Shown: positions 24,401 to 34,544, counted from the first letter of the stretch. The stretch: 64,000 bases of DNA from Microbacterium caowuchunii (GCF_008727755.1 NZ_CP044231.1:434001-498000); one strand, 5' to 3'. The notes: generated from the sequence alone by a model not told the origin. Program-made: numbers and translations.

Positions 24401-27400
24401 GCCCCGAGCGCGACCGCGGACAACACCTTCGCCGTCAGGCCCGGCCAGAGCTACACGCTCTCCGAAGCCGGCGGCGGCCCCGGGTACCGCCAGTTCGCAC
24501 TGGAGCAGCTGGTGGCGGGGGCGTGGGTCACCGTGGACCCAACGGTGACCGTGCCGGCGCTCGGCACGAACACCTACCGCTTCGTCAACGTCGACGTCGC
24601 CCCGACGCTCACACTCGTCAAGACGGTGACCAACAACGACGGCGGAACCGCCGCCGCCACCGACTGGACGCTGTCGGCGACCAGCCCCGGTGAGCCCGAG
24701 GTGACCGGCGTCACCGGCACGGAGGCGGTGACCGCGGTGCCCGTCTTCGGCGGCGTCCCGTACACCCTCGCCGAGACGGGTCCCGAGGGCTACACGTGGG
24801 AGTCGCTCACGTGCGACAACGGGGCGGCCGTGTCGCCGTCGAGCCCGACGCTGACCCTCGAGGTGGGCGAGGCCGTCACCTGCACGTTCGTCAACGACGA
24901 CATCGCCCCCACCCTCACGCTGGTCAAGGAGGTCACGAACGCCCAGGGCGGGACGGCCGTGGCGACGGACTGGACGCTGTCGGCGACCACCCCCGGGGGG
25001 CCGGACCTCACGGGCGTCTCGGGAGCGACGACCGTCACCGGCGTCACCGTCCCGGCGGGCGCGACCTACACGCTCGCCGAGAGCGGTGGGCCCACCGGGT
25101 ACGACTGGGTCGCGCTCTCGTGCGACAACGGCGCCGAGATCTCTCCGGAGAGCCCGACACTGACCCTCGGTCTCGCCGAGGACGTCACGTGCACCTTCAG
25201 CAACACCGACCTCGCCGGCAGTCTCACCCTGGTCAAGGAGATCGTCAACGACAACGGGGGCACGGCCGTGCCGGAAGACTGGAATCAGCGGCTCACCGCG
25301 CAGCCCGCCACCGGCGACACCCTGGTCTTCGACCACAGCGAGACGATCGGCGTGCCGGGCGGAACGTACACCCTCGCCGAGATCGACCAGCTCGCGGGCT
25401 ACGAGTTGACCGGCCTGTCCTGCACCACGGGCCAGACCTCCCTGACCTCCCCGACGGTCACGGTGCCCAACGGGGACAACGTCACCTGCACCTTCGTCAA
25501 CGACGACATCGCGCCCACGCTCACCCTCGTGAAGACCGTCGTGAACGACGACGGCGGCACCGCGGCCGCGACCGACTGGACGCTGTCGGCGACGACCCCG
25601 GGCGGACCCGACCTGTCGGGTGCGACCGGCGCGACCGCCGTCACCGCGGTCACCGTCCCGGCCAACAGCGAGTACACGCTCGCCGAGACCGGACCGGATG
25701 GCTACGACTGGTCGTCGCTCGCGTGCGACAACGGCGCCGATGCCTCGGTGGCCGACCCCACCCTGACCCTGGCGCTCGCCGAAGAGGTCACCTGCACGTT
25801 CGTCAACGACGACGTGCCGGGAACCCTCACCCTGCTCAAGCAGGTCGTCAACGACGACGGGGGCACCGCCGTGCCGGCGGACTGGAACCAGGCACTCACG
25901 GCGCAGCCCGCCGGGGGGACGGCCATCGCCTTCGACCACGACGTGTCACAGCAGGTCACCGCCGGTGAGTACACCCTCGCCGAGTCCGGTGGCCCGGAGG
26001 GCTACGAGTGGACGGCGCTGACCTGCAGCACCGGGTCGACGACGCTGGAATCGCCCACCGTCACCGTCGCCAACGGCGAAGAGGTCGTCTGCTCCTTCAC
26101 CAACGACGACGTCGCACCCACGCTGACGCTGGTGAAGACCGTCACCAACGCCAACGGCGGCACCGCGGAGCCCACCGAGTGGACGCTCGCGGCGAGCACC
26201 CCCGGCGGGCCCGCACTCAGCGGCGTCACCGGCACGCCCGCCGTCACCGCCGTCGCGGTCCCGGCCGGCGCTGAGTACACCCTCGCCGAATCCGGCGGCC
26301 CGGCCGGGTATGACTGGACATCGCTCGTCTGCGACAACGGCGCCGCGGTCTCGCCCGAGACCCCATCGCTCACCCTGGGGCTGGCCGAGGACGTCACCTG
26401 CACGTTCGGCAACACCGACGTGCCCGGCTCCCTCACCCTGGTCAAGGACGTCGACAACACCCTGGGCGGCAGCGCGGTACCGGCCGACTGGAACCAGCGG
26501 CTGACGGCCCAGCCCGCCACGGGCGAGGCGCTCGTCTTCGACCACGCCCAGACCCAGTCGGTGCCCGCGGGCAGCTACACGCTGGCGGAGGTCGACCAGA
26601 TCGCGGACTACGAGTGGACCGCGCTGTCGTGCGACACCGGCGGCGTCACCCGCGACGCTCCCGTCGTGACGGTCGCCAACGGCCAGTCCGTCACCTGCAC
26701 GTTCACCAACGCCGCGATCGCCCCGACGCTCACGCTCGTGAAGAACGTCGACAACCTGGACGGGGTCGGCACGGCCACGCCCGAGCAATGGACGCTCAAC
26801 GCCGTCGCAGGCGAGAGCGACCCCCTGCTGTCGGGCGAAGGTACCCGCACCGGGGCGACCACCGCCGCGGTGTCCGGGCAGGTCGCCGCCGACGCCGACT
26901 ACGCATTGTCGGAGACCTTCGGGCCATCCGGATACACCGCCGGTGACTGGGCCTGCGCCGAGACCGACAGCGGTGCTGCCTATCCGCTCGTCTCGGCCGG
27001 AGTCGTGCGGCTCAGCCTCGGCCTCGACGTCACGTGCGAGATCGTCAACACGGCGATCCGGGCGGAGGGGACGATCGACAAGCAGGTGACGGACGGTTCG
27101 CCGGTGCAGAACGCCGACGGCACGTGGACCATCTCCTACGACATCGTGGTCACGAACAACTCCGATACCTCGACGTTCATCTACAGCCTCGCCGACGCGC
27201 TGCAGTACGGCGATGGGATCACGGCGACAGCGGCCAGCTGGACCGGCCCCGACGGCGCCTCCGGCGAGTTCACACTGCCGGCCGGGACAGCCACCCTCGC
27301 CACCGACGTCTCGCTGCCGACCAGCGGTGACCCGGGCGCGCGCGCGACCCACACCTACACGGTGACCGTGACAGCGACGATCGCCGACGGCACCCAGGAC

Positions 27401-29299
27401 GGCGACGCCTGGCGTTGCGACACCGCGCCCGGCGTGCCCACGGCGGGCGGATTCCTCAACTCCGCGACGCTGTCGGCCACCGGCGAGGACGACCAGACCG
27501 TGTTCGGCTGCGGGGAGCCGGCGTTCCCGACCCTGGTGAAGACCGGCGTCGACCCCGCCACGCAGAACCCCGACGCCTCGTGGAACGTCTCGTACACGCT
27601 GACCCTGAGCAACCCGGATGCGGTGGCGGTGCAGGCAGCGCTGACCGACACGCTCCCGAGCGTCCCCGGCGGCTGGGAGCTCGACGGGGACACGTGGACC
27701 ATCGCCGCGGTCGGCGAGGCGCCGACCCCGACGACCGCGACCGCGGCGCCGGGCGAGACCGCAGCGGTGTTCACCGGAGAGCTGCAGCCTGCGGCATCCC
27801 TGGTCTACACCGTCAGCGGCGTGCTGCGCCCGACCGTCGAAGCGACGGACCCGGGTCCGTGCGCCACCACCGGCGGCGGAATCGTCAACACCGCAGGTGT
27901 CACCTCCGGTGAGATCGTGGTGGATGCCGAGGGCTGCGTGACCGTGGAGACCGCCCCGGTGACCGTCGCCAAGAGCGACGGGGCCGCGCAGCAGCTGCCC
28001 GACGGCCAGTGGCAGATCGACTACGTCGTGACCGTCACCAACACCAGCGACACCGTCGCGACGGTCTACACCCTCACCGACACCCCCGACCTGGGCGAGG
28101 GCATCGTCCTGGTCTCCGGGGAGTGGGTGGGCACCGCGCCTGCGCCGGACAGCCCCCTCGCGGCGGGAGCGATCGCCGAGTACACCTTCCGCGTCGTGGC
28201 ATCCATCGACCCCGACGCCGAGGACCCGTCGTTGACGTGCGAACCCGGCGAGGGCGGAGCCTTCTTCAACGGCGTCACGGTCGTCTTCCCCGGCGGCACC
28301 GCCCAGGATGACGGCTGCGCCGAGCCGGGCGGCCCCACGGTCACCAAGACCGCCCAGGCTCCCACCCCGCTCGGCGCGGGCGTCTGGGTCGTCTCCTACG
28401 CCGTGACGGTGTCGAACACCAGCGGTGTGACGGTCGCCTACACGCTGGAGGACCGTCCCGAGCCGCTCAGCGGCGGGATCGCCCTCGTGACGCCGTGGAC
28501 GGTGACCGGACCGACCGTCGAGCCGGCCGGTGCAGGCACCGCAGCGCTCGCCCCCGATTGGGACGGCGCGCAGCAGCCGACGGCGGCGACGGGCCTGCTT
28601 CCCGATGGGGCGACCCACACCTACACCGTGACCGGTCAGGTGAGCGTCGTGAATGCCGATCCCGATGCGCTCACCTGCGCAGAGACGTCTGAGGAGGGCG
28701 GCGTCTGGAACACCGCGCGAGTGGACAACGGCGCGTTCGAGTCGTCGGATGAGGACTGCAGCGGACTGGTCGTGGTGCCGGTGCAGCTGGAGAAGTCCGA
28801 CGGCACGGTGAGCGAGCTCGGAGAGGGACGGTGGCGCATCGACTACGTCGTGACCGTCACGAACCCGGGGCTGCAGCCGACGACCTACACCCTGACCGAC
28901 GCGCCGCAGTTCGACCCCGCATTCACGATCCTCGCGCAGGGCTGGGTCGGGTCGCCCAACGTCGCCGACGTGGAGATCGAGGCGGGAGGCGTGGACACCT
29001 ACACCTACCGGGTGGATGCCGCGTCGACGCAGAACTCGCTGCCGGCCACCGCTCTGGTGTGCACCGAGGATGGCGGCGGCGGGTTCTTCAACACCGCTGC
29101 AGCCACCCACCCCGGTGGCGTGGTCGTCGACACCGGCTGCGCCGTCGCGGGCGTCGTGCCTCCGGCTCCGGCGCCCGGACCCGGGCTCGCCGGTACCGGC
29201 GGCACCCTGCCGATCGCCCTGGCAGGATTCGGGATGGCGACCCTGATCGGTGGCATCCTGCTGCTGGTGATGCGGCGCCGGCGGCGCCAGCAGAACTGA
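21431..29299 (+). CDS. Giant sortase-anchored vWA / CnaB-like repeat surface protein
   Basis: This is a 2,622-residue exported protein. A basic signal peptide ends near AGAA (residue about 43) and a Pro/Glu/Asp-rich stretch runs to about 138. A SpaA-like domain with the E-box [10 protein letters not shown] is at about 260-345. A von Willebrand A domain spans about 405-615, with the MIDAS motif DLSNS and VLTDG. From about 945 to 1875 come roughly nine repeats of about 100 residues, alternating [11 protein letters not shown] and [11 protein letters not shown] types. Each has LVK, YTLAE and CTFVND, the Lys-Glu-Asn arrangement of isopeptide-forming CnaB folds, plus paired cysteines. Five DUF11-like repeats (about 1875-2570) precede LAGTG at 2586-2590, a membrane helix and [13 protein letters not shown] suggests a class E sortase, which is not in this window. 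Adhesion is inferred. Translation may be coupled to the leader ORF. Confidence 0.9.
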   Translation: MTRRGSTPTRRRTVARRGGGAAMAALLIAALVFTGGTTAGAATLPPAPEATSAPGAPSDDAARAADQADPDAAPGDPTASPAPVVEAPEGDDAPSPSAPPSEPTPTEPSPDEPEATEPPATDPPADPDVAAPPAEEPGVVSPLAAVSDCVGGNSVCGTLNIVNVVQGGSATPADWELRANIVGTDDWYDFTSGQSRRVAKPGSYTLEAIGTPGVTDDYTTTLSCFLNDTSGGTRLQFTQAEALVQYIGTGNQSLVASCTFTHTSTAPGTLVLSKGGERTGAQSVAPLAGATFSVYSGGTETEPDTDPANLVGTCETGADGLCEVTVAPGAQYWIIETAAPPGYRIIDSFDVGATTITQQPYRLRTAVIPPGERVAYPQQVTGNNNNLARGTQWANAAENPQVAQTCGLRVGLLVDLSNSLQSSQQDLRDAAAGFVDTLEGTPSSIGVWTFAGGAPAFGATNTNLPLTPVSTPAGAATVRDKVNSLTVVDTGGWEQGTNWDQGLWSVTQASLADQLDVVLVLTDGSPTFYGPPGTGAPSGPGNRTRIVEMENAVFSANALKIERGTSVVGVGIGPASAGEEQNLQAISGPTVGQDYFLVDDYEDLRAFLEERALGECAGTVNVTKLVIPSDGDIADATPSAGWTFGATSGTAGVTVEPASGVTNDTGAVSFAASDIPVGGTADVTITETQQEGFELVPQGGANAACADNTGAPVAVTDSGDLGFTTTAQQGGIVTCTVYNRAPAPTVSLRVDKQWVVDGVSYDDGEQPVGTADLTLDGEPRTFGTTYTQFTPGDTVAIGEDVTDLPSGCTYTSSGAGDYVITQDDPNVVTVTNTVTCVTTLTLVKSIANGDATADEFTLTSSPIGGTGLPGPTGVSGTTASVTPGVRYLLAETGPATYVQTVEEGATLIEGATGSWDCVVEGGGDYDGADGGVTVSLGQEVTCTATNQTATIVLLKQVINDEGGTLTADAWDLTADPGEGVSGLTPTTVTGAPSATADNTFAVRPGQSYTLSEAGGGPGYRQFALEQLVAGAWVTVDPTVTVPALGTNTYRFVNVDVAPTLTLVKTVTNNDGGTAAATDWTLSATSPGEPEVTGVTGTEAVTAVPVFGGVPYTLAETGPEGYTWESLTCDNGAAVSPSSPTLTLEVGEAVTCTFVNDDIAPTLTLVKEVTNAQGGTAVATDWTLSATTPGGPDLTGVSGATTVTGVTVPAGATYTLAESGGPTGYDWVALSCDNGAEISPESPTLTLGLAEDVTCTFSNTDLAGSLTLVKEIVNDNGGTAVPEDWNQRLTAQPATGDTLVFDHSETIGVPGGTYTLAEIDQLAGYELTGLSCTTGQTSLTSPTVTVPNGDNVTCTFVNDDIAPTLTLVKTVVNDDGGTAAATDWTLSATTPGGPDLSGATGATAVTAVTVPANSEYTLAETGPDGYDWSSLACDNGADASVADPTLTLALAEEVTCTFVNDDVPGTLTLLKQVVNDDGGTAVPADWNQALTAQPAGGTAIAFDHDVSQQVTAGEYTLAESGGPEGYEWTALTCSTGSTTLESPTVTVANGEEVVCSFTNDDVAPTLTLVKTVTNANGGTAEPTEWTLAASTPGGPALSGVTGTPAVTAVAVPAGAEYTLAESGGPAGYDWTSLVCDNGAAVSPETPSLTLGLAEDVTCTFGNTDVPGSLTLVKDVDNTLGGSAVPADWNQRLTAQPATGEALVFDHAQTQSVPAGSYTLAEVDQIADYEWTALSCDTGGVTRDAPVVTVANGQSVTCTFTNAAIAPTLTLVKNVDNLDGVGTATPEQWTLNAVAGESDPLLSGEGTRTGATTAAVSGQVAADADYALSETFGPSGYTAGDWACAETDSGAAYPLVSAGVVRLSLGLDVTCEIVNTAIRAEGTIDKQVTDGSPVQNADGTWTISYDIVVTNNSDTSTFIYSLADALQYGDGITATAASWTGPDGASGEFTLPAGTATLATDVSLPTSGDPGARATHTYTVTVTATIADGTQDGDAWRCDTAPGVPTAGGFLNSATLSATGEDDQTVFGCGEPAFPTLVKTGVDPATQNPDASWNVSYTLTLSNPDAVAVQAALTDTLPSVPGGWELDGDTWTIAAVGEAPTPTTATAAPGETAAVFTGELQPAASLVYTVSGVLRPTVEATDPGPCATTGGGIVNTAGVTSGEIVVDAEGCVTVETAPVTVAKSDGAAQQLPDGQWQIDYVVTVTNTSDTVATVYTLTDTPDLGEGIVLVSGEWVGTAPAPDSPLAAGAIAEYTFRVVASIDPDAEDPSLTCEPGEGGAFFNGVTVVFPGGTAQDDGCAEPGGPTVTKTAQAPTPLGAGVWVVSYAVTVSNTSGVTVAYTLEDRPEPLSGGIALVTPWTVTGPTVEPAGAGTAALAPDWDGAQQPTAATGLLPDGATHTYTVTGQVSVVNADPDALTCAETSEEGGVWNTARVDNGAFESSDEDCSGLVVVPVQLEKSDGTVSELGEGRWRIDYVVTVTNPGLQPTTYTLTDAPQFDPAFTILAQGWVGSPNVADVEIEAGGVDTYTYRVDAASTQNSLPATALVCTEDGGGGFFNTAAATHPGGVVVDTGCAVAGVVPPAPAPGPGLAGTGGTLPIALAGFGMATLIGGILLLVMRRRRRQQN

Positions 29300-29305
29300 G
29301 GTGAC

Positions 29306-29337
29306 CGAAACCCCCCGGAGCGATCCGGGGGGTTTCG
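29306..29337 (+). terminator. Hairpin after the giant wall-protein gene
   Basis: CGAAACCCCCCGGA (29306-29319), loop GCGA, and its complement (29324-29337) form a 14-bp stem 7 nt after the stop. It is nearly identical to the tuf terminator at 21133, so the giant gene is bracketed by matching hairpins. Confidence 0.85.
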
Positions 29338-29339
29338 TG

Positions 29340-29507
29340 CCCGACCCGGTGCGTGACAAGGACAAGCCGTTCCTCATGCCCGGCGACACCACGGACATGA
29401 CGGTCGAGCTCATCCAGCCGATCGCCATGGAAGAGGGCCTCGGCTACGCGATCCGTGAGGGTGGCCGCACCGTCGGCGCCGGCACGGTCACGAAGATCCT
29501 CAAGTAA
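29340..29507 (+). pseudogene. Rearranged 3' fragment of a tuf gene
   Basis: Bases 29340-29380 match tuf 20530-20570 with two differences, and 29381-29507 match tuf 20988-21114 including the stop codon, again with two differences. The intervening 417 bp of tuf are missing. The join lies in TCATGCC, which occurs at both tuf breakpoints. All four differences are synonymous third-codon changes, so the source was probably a functional, slightly divergent tuf and not a decaying copy of the present one. An open frame from GTG 29301 reads through it but lacks the GTPase domain and cannot make a working factor. It is followed by its own strong hairpin at 29521. Confidence 0.9.
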
Positions 29508-29520
29508 TCCACTTGCTGGA

Positions 29521-29558
29521 ACGAAGGGGCCGGACCCGAGAGGGTCCGGCCCCTTCGT
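29521..29558 (+). terminator. Strong hairpin after the tuf fragment
   Basis: ACGAAGGGGCCGGACCC (29521-29537), loop GAGA, and the exact complement (29542-29558) form a 17-bp stem 13 nt after the fragment's stop codon. It may be the original terminator of the tuf allele from which the fragment derives. Confidence 0.85.
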
Positions 29559-29682
29559 CGTTTCCGCTGTCGCTTGCGCGGGGCGGCTGCCGTCTCGGGT
29601 CATGGCGTTTCACGTTCTCGGTCCGAAGCGGAGGAGGGGCGGGGTTAGCATCGATGAAGAGGAACGCTGGGGGGCGCGCACT

Positions 29683-30213
29683 GTGGATACGGACTTCGTG
29701 GCGGATGCGGACATGCCGCGGGAGGCGTCACCGCCGCCCCCGCCCCGCGCACGACTATGGATAGCGCTCGGGGGTCTTCTGGCATATGCCGGAGTCGTGC
29801 TGACGGCCACGATGTGGCCCACCCCACTCAACCGAGGCTACGAGTCCTCGGTCGGCAAGATCGTCGAGGTACTGCACCGCGTGGGCTTTCCGGAATGGTT
29901 CGGTTACTCCGCGCTCGAGTTCACCGCGAACATGGCCATGTTCCTGCCGCTGGGATTCCTGGTGGCCCTGGCACTCCCGCGCCGAGGCATGTGGTCAGCA
30001 GCTCTCCTCATCGCGGGGTTCTCCGTCGTCATCGAGATCCTGCAGGCGCTCGTGCTCGCTGAGCGCCACGCATCGACGCTCGACGTGGTCGCCAACACGA
30101 TCGGCGGGTGTGTCGGCATCGCTGCTGCGGCGGCGGTGCGTGCCGCGGTTTCCGCGCGTGATCGGCAGATCATCGATCGTGCGCTCTGGTTCGACCGGGC
30201 GGCAGCCCGCTGA
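29683..30213 (+). CDS. VanZ-family membrane protein
   Basis: This 176-residue integral membrane protein belongs to the VanZ family. Family landmarks are the first helix LWIALGGLLAYAGVVLTATMWPTP, the conserved NMAMFLPLGFLVAL segment, SVVIEILQAL and RHASTLDVVANTIGGCVGI. These are the P-L-G-F and D-V-V-x-N-T signatures. VanZ proteins were first linked to teicoplanin resistance; members of this kind occur widely beside envelope-polysaccharide genes, and their biochemical role is unresolved. The GTG at 29683, after a G-rich site, gives a short Pro-rich amino tail before the first helix. It is the first gene of the polysaccharide locus, 22 nt before the first glycosyltransferase. Confidence 0.85.
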   Translation: MDTDFVADADMPREASPPPPPRARLWIALGGLLAYAGVVLTATMWPTPLNRGYESSVGKIVEVLHRVGFPEWFGYSALEFTANMAMFLPLGFLVALALPRRGMWSAALLIAGFSVVIEILQALVLAERHASTLDVVANTIGGCVGIAAAAAVRAAVSARDRQIIDRALWFDRAAAR

Positions 30214-30235
30214 TGTCCTCGAAGGGAAGTGCACA

Positions 30236-31381
30236 GTGCCCGGTGTCCTAGTCCACGAGTGGCTCTCTCGGCATGGCGGTTCCGAGAACGTCTTCGAGGT
30301 GCTGAGCCGCGTGTTCCCCGACGCAGAGCGGTTCTGCCTGTGGAACGACAGCGACGGAAGGTTCCAGGACGTACGTCAGACACTGCTGGCGAAGACACCG
30401 CTGCGTAGGAGCAAGGCCGCGGCCGTGCCTTTCATGCCTCTGGCGTGGCGTCATCTGCCGAGGACCGACGCGGACTGGGTGCTCTGCAGTTCGCATCTCT
30501 TCGCCCATCATGCGCGATTCGGCGGTCTCGCTCGGGACGCGCCGAAGCTCGTATATGCGCATACTCCGGCACGGTACGTCTGGATCCCCGAACTGGACGG
30601 CCGGGGGGATCGTCTGGGCGCGCGTGCCGTGTCAGCGCTCCTGAAGTCCGTGGACCGCAAGCGCGCTCAGGAACCCGTCGCCATCGCCGCCAACAGTGCG
30701 TTCATCGCGCAGCGCATCGCGCGCACCTGGGAACGGGAGTCGGTCGTCATCCATCCGCCGGTCGACGTGGCTGCGTATGCGGCTGCCCCGACCGAACTCA
30801 CCACAACGCGCGACCGTAGGACGCTGGCGGCGTTGCCGCCGGAGTTCCTGCTGGGCGTTTCACGGTTCGTTCCATACAAGCGTCTCGATCGGGTCATCGA
30901 AGCAGGTCGAGCCTCCGGCCTACCCGTCGTCCTGGCGGGGAGCGGCCCCGACGAACCGCGTCTGCGCGCGATCGCCGAGCGCCACAGCGAGCAGATCGTC
31001 TTCGTCACCGATCCGTCGGCGAGCGTGCTCGCGGAGCTCTACCGACGGTCTCTCGCCCTGGTGTTCCCCGCTATCGAGGACTTCGGCATCATGCCCGTGG
31101 AAGCCATGGCGACCGGCACCCCCGTCGTGGCCAGTGCCGCCGGCGGGACGGCGGAGACAGTCATCGACGGAGTGACCGGTGCCCTCGTGCACGAATGGAC
31201 GCGCGCAGAGCTGAAGGTCGCCGTGGAGAAAGCGATCAGCGCGGACCCGGAGGCATGCGTTACGCGCGCGTTCGAGTTCGACACTCCGGTCTTCATCGAC
31301 CGCGTGGCGGACTGGGTGGCGGGTGTGACAGGGGCCGCGCGCGCGACCGCTCCGGCAGCATCGGAAGGTCCTCGTCGGTGA
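30236..31381 (+). CDS. GT4-family glycosyltransferase
   Basis: This 381-residue GT-B enzyme begins PGVLVHEWLSRHGGSENVFE, the H-x-W-L-x-x-x-G-G-S-E pattern of GT4 enzymes such as O-antigen mannosyltransferases. The acceptor-side domain has KLVYAHTPARYVW. The donor-side domain has LGVSRFVPYKRLDRVIEA and the E-x7-E motif EDFGIMPVE near residue 285, which contacts the nucleotide sugar. Sugar specificity cannot be read from sequence. The GTG at 30236 has GAAGGGA upstream. Its stop overlaps the next gene's start in GTGA, so the two transferases are translated together and probably act on successive sugars. Confidence 0.88.
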   Translation: MPGVLVHEWLSRHGGSENVFEVLSRVFPDAERFCLWNDSDGRFQDVRQTLLAKTPLRRSKAAAVPFMPLAWRHLPRTDADWVLCSSHLFAHHARFGGLARDAPKLVYAHTPARYVWIPELDGRGDRLGARAVSALLKSVDRKRAQEPVAIAANSAFIAQRIARTWERESVVIHPPVDVAAYAAAPTELTTTRDRRTLAALPPEFLLGVSRFVPYKRLDRVIEAGRASGLPVVLAGSGPDEPRLRAIAERHSEQIVFVTDPSASVLAELYRRSLALVFPAIEDFGIMPVEAMATGTPVVASAAGGTAETVIDGVTGALVHEWTRAELKVAVEKAISADPEACVTRAFEFDTPVFIDRVADWVAGVTGAARATAPAASEGPRR

Positions 31382-32346
31382 CCACGCTGTACGCCGATGA
31401 CCGCTACCGGGGGGCGCATGGCATCGGTCGCTACGCCAGGGAAGTGCTCTCGCGTCTGGGTCCGCGCTGGCGGTCGCTGGGACTCGACGGCAGCCCGCAT
31501 TCGCCGCTCGACTCCTTCCGCAGGCTGCCGCCCCTCGACCCGAACGCGCTCGTGTACTCGCCTGGCTATGGCCCGCTCCTGCGGGCTCCACGCATGGTGC
31601 TGACGATCCACGATCTGATCCAGTTGCGCTCACCGTGGTCGACGCGCATGAAGTTCGCGGCGTACTACGAAGGCCCCGTGCGGCACACGGTGCGCAACGC
31701 CGGAGTCGTGATCACGGTTTCCGAGACCTCGGCTCGTGACATCCGGGAGTGGGTGCGCGACGATGCGGTGCGGGTGGTCAATGCCGGCAACGGCTGTTCC
31801 GGGGCGTTCCACACCGACGGCCCGGCGGACTCTGCGCTGGATCCCTATGTCGTGTTCGTCGGGAACATCCGGCGGCATAAGAACCTCGACGTCGTGCTGC
31901 GCGCGCTGGCGATGGCGCCCGGTGTGCGGCTGCGGGCCGTGCTTCCCGGACGAGAAGTGGAGGCCGCGAGCGCCCGCGCTGCGGCGCTCGGTGTCGGCGG
32001 TCAGGTCGAGTGGCTTCACGGTATCGGCGACGCGAGGCTGGCGGAGGTGTACCGAGGCGCATCCGCGACAGTCATGCCGTCGCTCGACGAGGGGTTCGGT
32101 CTGCCCGCGCTGGAGTCGATCGCGTGCGGGGTACCGGTGATCCACTGGCGTGGCTGCGAGGCCGTCGCGGAGGTGGTCGGAGATCGCGGGTGGGGGGTGA
32201 GCTCCCCTCGGGACGCCACGGAGTGGGCTGCCGCGGTCACGGCCGCCGTCGATGCCGGCCGCCGAGTGGAACCGCCGTCGGGTGCGCACGACTGGAGCCG
32301 CACTGCAGCGGTCGTCTCCGATGTGCTGGAGGAGGCGCTCGGCTGA
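31378..32346 (+). CDS. GT4-family glycosyltransferase
   Basis: This 322-residue GT-B enzyme opens TTLYADDRYRGAHGIGRYA, typical of mannosyltransferase-like GT4 proteins with an HGIGRY loop. Later landmarks are LTIHDLIQLR, the donor-domain stretch YVVFVGNIRRHKNLDVVLRA and the E-x7-E motif in SLDEGFGLPALESIACG. It starts at GTG 31378 inside the stop of the preceding transferase (GTGA overlap). It is shorter than many GT4 enzymes but both Rossmann halves are present. It is the last plus-strand gene before a converging minus-strand pair, with 27 nt between the stops. The sugar and linkage are unknown. Confidence 0.87.
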   Translation: MTTLYADDRYRGAHGIGRYAREVLSRLGPRWRSLGLDGSPHSPLDSFRRLPPLDPNALVYSPGYGPLLRAPRMVLTIHDLIQLRSPWSTRMKFAAYYEGPVRHTVRNAGVVITVSETSARDIREWVRDDAVRVVNAGNGCSGAFHTDGPADSALDPYVVFVGNIRRHKNLDVVLRALAMAPGVRLRAVLPGREVEAASARAAALGVGGQVEWLHGIGDARLAEVYRGASATVMPSLDEGFGLPALESIACGVPVIHWRGCEAVAEVVGDRGWGVSSPRDATEWAAAVTAAVDAGRRVEPPSGAHDWSRTAAVVSDVLEEALG

Positions 32347-32373
32347 CCCCAGGCGCCCGGATGGGGTGCGGGA

Positions 32374-33441
32374 TCAGGCGGGTGGCAGGGACCCGAGGAA
32401 CGCCGTGAGGTCGTCCGTCTTCGCCTGCCACGACTCGGATGCGGCGCGTTGCACGCCCGCGACGTTCGGCGAGGCATGGGCGAGCGCGCGGCGCAGGACC
32501 GCGTCCGCGCCTTCGCGATCACGATAGGTGTACAGGCCCGCACCGTCGTCGGGGCGGATGACGGGCGTCTCGCGTGCCACCGTGGCCAGACCTGCGCCGA
32601 GGTATTCGTAGAGCTTCATGGGACTGCGTCCGGCGTTCAGCGGGTCGTCCGAGAGGGGCAGCAGCCCGACGCGCGCGCCCTGCAGCAGAGCGGGGAGCGC
32701 GGGGTAGGGGACGGGTCCCAGCAGATCGACGTTGCTGGGCAGCGAAATCGGCGGCGGCGCAGACGGGCCCGCGACGGCGAAACGGACGTCCGGGTGAGCG
32801 CGTGCCCAGGCATCCACCTGTTGCCAGTCGAAGCGTGCGTCGAGCGCGCCGACGTAGACGCAGACCGGGGGCCGGTCGGCGTTGACGTCCGCCGGGGGCG
32901 CGAACCGCGCCGCATCCACCCCGTTGCCCAGCACGAGCGCAGGAACGTCGAGCGGTCCGAGCCCACGCAGCACCTCCGAGGAGGTGGCGACGACGCCGTC
33001 GGCGGCTGTCAGGATACGCTGCTGCAACCGCGTCTTCACCCCGGCCGGGTACAGATCGGTCGGGCGGTACACGAGCCGGCGCGAGAGGGTGCGTACCGAT
33101 TCGTCCCACAGCAGGGGCTGGTCGATCAGCACCGCGTCGAACTCGAGACCGATGCCCTGGCGGGTCAGTTCGCGCACGACGCGGAACCGGCCGTACGGGC
33201 GGGGTAGCGCGGTGCGCGGCACGAGGTGCGTGACGCCGTCCGCGTCGCGGTGAGCACCGCGGGGCACCGAGGACGCGGCATCGGCACTCACACGCCCGGC
33301 CACTCGGTGCGCGAGCGAGATCGGCGTCGAGAGATGCACGACGTCGGCCCCGGCTCGGGCGAGGGTGCGTGCGTAGTGATGGCTGCCGACGCGGAACGCC
33401 CCGAACGCATGGGAGTGGGCGAGGAAGAGGATGCGGCGCAT
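32374..33441 (-). CDS. GT-B glycosyltransferase
   Basis: This 355-residue enzyme begins MRRILFLAHSHAFGAFRVGS, with the first Rossmann strand and glycine-rich loop of GT-B transferases. It continues with DAVLIDQPLLW, LVYRPTDLYP and GVVATSSEVLRGLG, an arrangement seen in GT4-like enzymes of teichuronic-acid and capsule loci (TuaH-like). The donor domain holds VCVYVGALDARFDWQQVDAW and GRSPMKLYEYLGAGLATVA. The classical E-x7-E is replaced by the P-M-K-L-Y-E-Y-L pattern common in this group. It starts within TGATG shared with the upstream pyruvyl transferase, so the two are coupled. Specificity is unknown. Confidence 0.83.
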   Translation of the reverse strand: MRRILFLAHSHAFGAFRVGSHHYARTLARAGADVVHLSTPISLAHRVAGRVSADAASSVPRGAHRDADGVTHLVPRTALPRPYGRFRVVRELTRQGIGLEFDAVLIDQPLLWDESVRTLSRRLVYRPTDLYPAGVKTRLQQRILTAADGVVATSSEVLRGLGPLDVPALVLGNGVDAARFAPPADVNADRPPVCVYVGALDARFDWQQVDAWARAHPDVRFAVAGPSAPPPISLPSNVDLLGPVPYPALPALLQGARVGLLPLSDDPLNAGRSPMKLYEYLGAGLATVARETPVIRPDDGAGLYTYRDREGADAVLRRALAHASPNVAGVQRAASESWQAKTDDLTAFLGSLPPA

Positions 33442-34544
33442 CAGGCTCGTGCTGCCTTTATCGTCGCGCGGACCTCGGCTTCGGTAGCGGCCAGCCTCTG
33501 CTCCGCTTGCCGCACGCGGAGACGGACTTCCGCCGCCCGCCCGAGCTGGGTACGGAGCAGTCCGACCATGCTGTTCGCATCATGCGATGCCGCGTCGACG
33601 GAGATGTCTCGCAGCCCGACCGTCGCGAACGCCTCTGCGATCTTCCGGGTGGGATGCGGAACCAGCTCCACCGGCACCGCGCCGCTCAATGCGGCCAGGA
33701 TCAGCACATGCATCCGGTCGCTAATGACGAGTCGCGCACCGGCGTACCGCTCGCGCAACTGCTCCTCCTGAACGACGGCATCAGTGTCGCCCCACGCCTC
33801 GAACACGCCGCCCAGTTGCTCGGCGAGCTTCCGGGCGCGCTCCTCGTCTTCACGAACCTGCACGACGGTGCGGATACGAAGTCCTTCGGCCTCGGCCGTT
33901 GTCCGGATGGCATCGATCCAAACCGTCCCTGGATGCGGGCGCGTGCCGCGCAGACTCACGATCAGTTCGTCCCGGTCTTCCCATGGGTTCCCCGGCCGCA
34001 CGCCCGCGGCAAAGCCGATGTCCGGCACGATGCGGTTGCCGCCGACCGTCCGGGCACTGGCGGCATCTCGCCACAGCGCGAACTGCGATAGCTGTGCGGC
34101 GCGGGCGTGAAGCCACACGGCGGGGTTGGTGGGCGCGCGGATCCCGCGCGGCGGGCGAACAACGACTCCGCGCTTGAGGCGGACCATCAGGGTCTCGGCC
34201 AGGAACACCAGTTCGCGCAACGTGTTGCCGCGGTCGAGAGGTACCTCCCCCGCCTCGAACACGAGCACCGGTCGCCGCGGCGAGGTGGCCAGCATCCACA
34301 ACCATCGCCGCACGCTCTGTTTCGACCGGAGTACAGTCGCGTCCTCGGGAGCGCCCACCTGTGCCAGCCAGGCGTCCGGTGCGTCACCCACATAGACGAC
34401 GAGCTCGTCGGAGGTGCCCCGCGCCCACTCGAGCTGCGCACGTCGGATCAGCGCATCCCCGATGTTGCTGGGCGGACCCGTCAAGGAGACGAAGGTGCGG
34501 GTGGGGCGGGGGGAGCGGTGTGGTGGGTCGGTCCACAATCGCAT
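33441..34544 (-). CDS. Polysaccharide pyruvyl transferase family protein
   Basis: This 367-residue protein has the fold of enzymes that add pyruvate ketals to sugars from phosphoenolpyruvate, using the polyprenyl-linked glycan as acceptor. Diagnostic stretches are SNIGDALIRRAQLEWAR near residue 26 (the G-D/N-x-x-I-x pattern), LVFEAGEVPLDRGNTLRELV, ELIVSLRGTRPHPGT and RLVISDRMHVLILAALSGAVPV near residue 270, where the R-M/L-H histidine is conserved. A helical Arg/Glu-rich tail follows. The first ten residues are loose, so the start may be slightly internal. Pyruvylation would give the polymer negative charge and could anchor SLH-type proteins; that is inference. Confidence 0.88.
   Translation of the reverse strand: MRLWTDPPHRSPRPTRTFVSLTGPPSNIGDALIRRAQLEWARGTSDELVVYVGDAPDAWLAQVGAPEDATVLRSKQSVRRWLWMLATSPRRPVLVFEAGEVPLDRGNTLRELVFLAETLMVRLKRGVVVRPPRGIRAPTNPAVWLHARAAQLSQFALWRDAASARTVGGNRIVPDIGFAAGVRPGNPWEDRDELIVSLRGTRPHPGTVWIDAIRTTAEAEGLRIRTVVQVREDEERARKLAEQLGGVFEAWGDTDAVVQEEQLRERYAGARLVISDRMHVLILAALSGAVPVELVPHPTRKIAEAFATVGLRDISVDAASHDANSMVGLLRTQLGRAAEVRLRVRQAEQRLAATEAEVRATIKAARA

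Noticed and set aside
24271..27055. The 300-bp periodic DNA as a satellite or CRISPR-like array
   Set aside because: The period is a whole number of codons and the frame stays open across all units, so it is protein-domain repetition.
29301..29507. A 68-codon frame from GTG 29301 through the tuf fragment, as a possible small gene
   Set aside because: The first codons are the terminator hairpin of the giant gene and the rest is a shortened EF-Tu end without the GTPase domain, so it is treated as a pseudogene.
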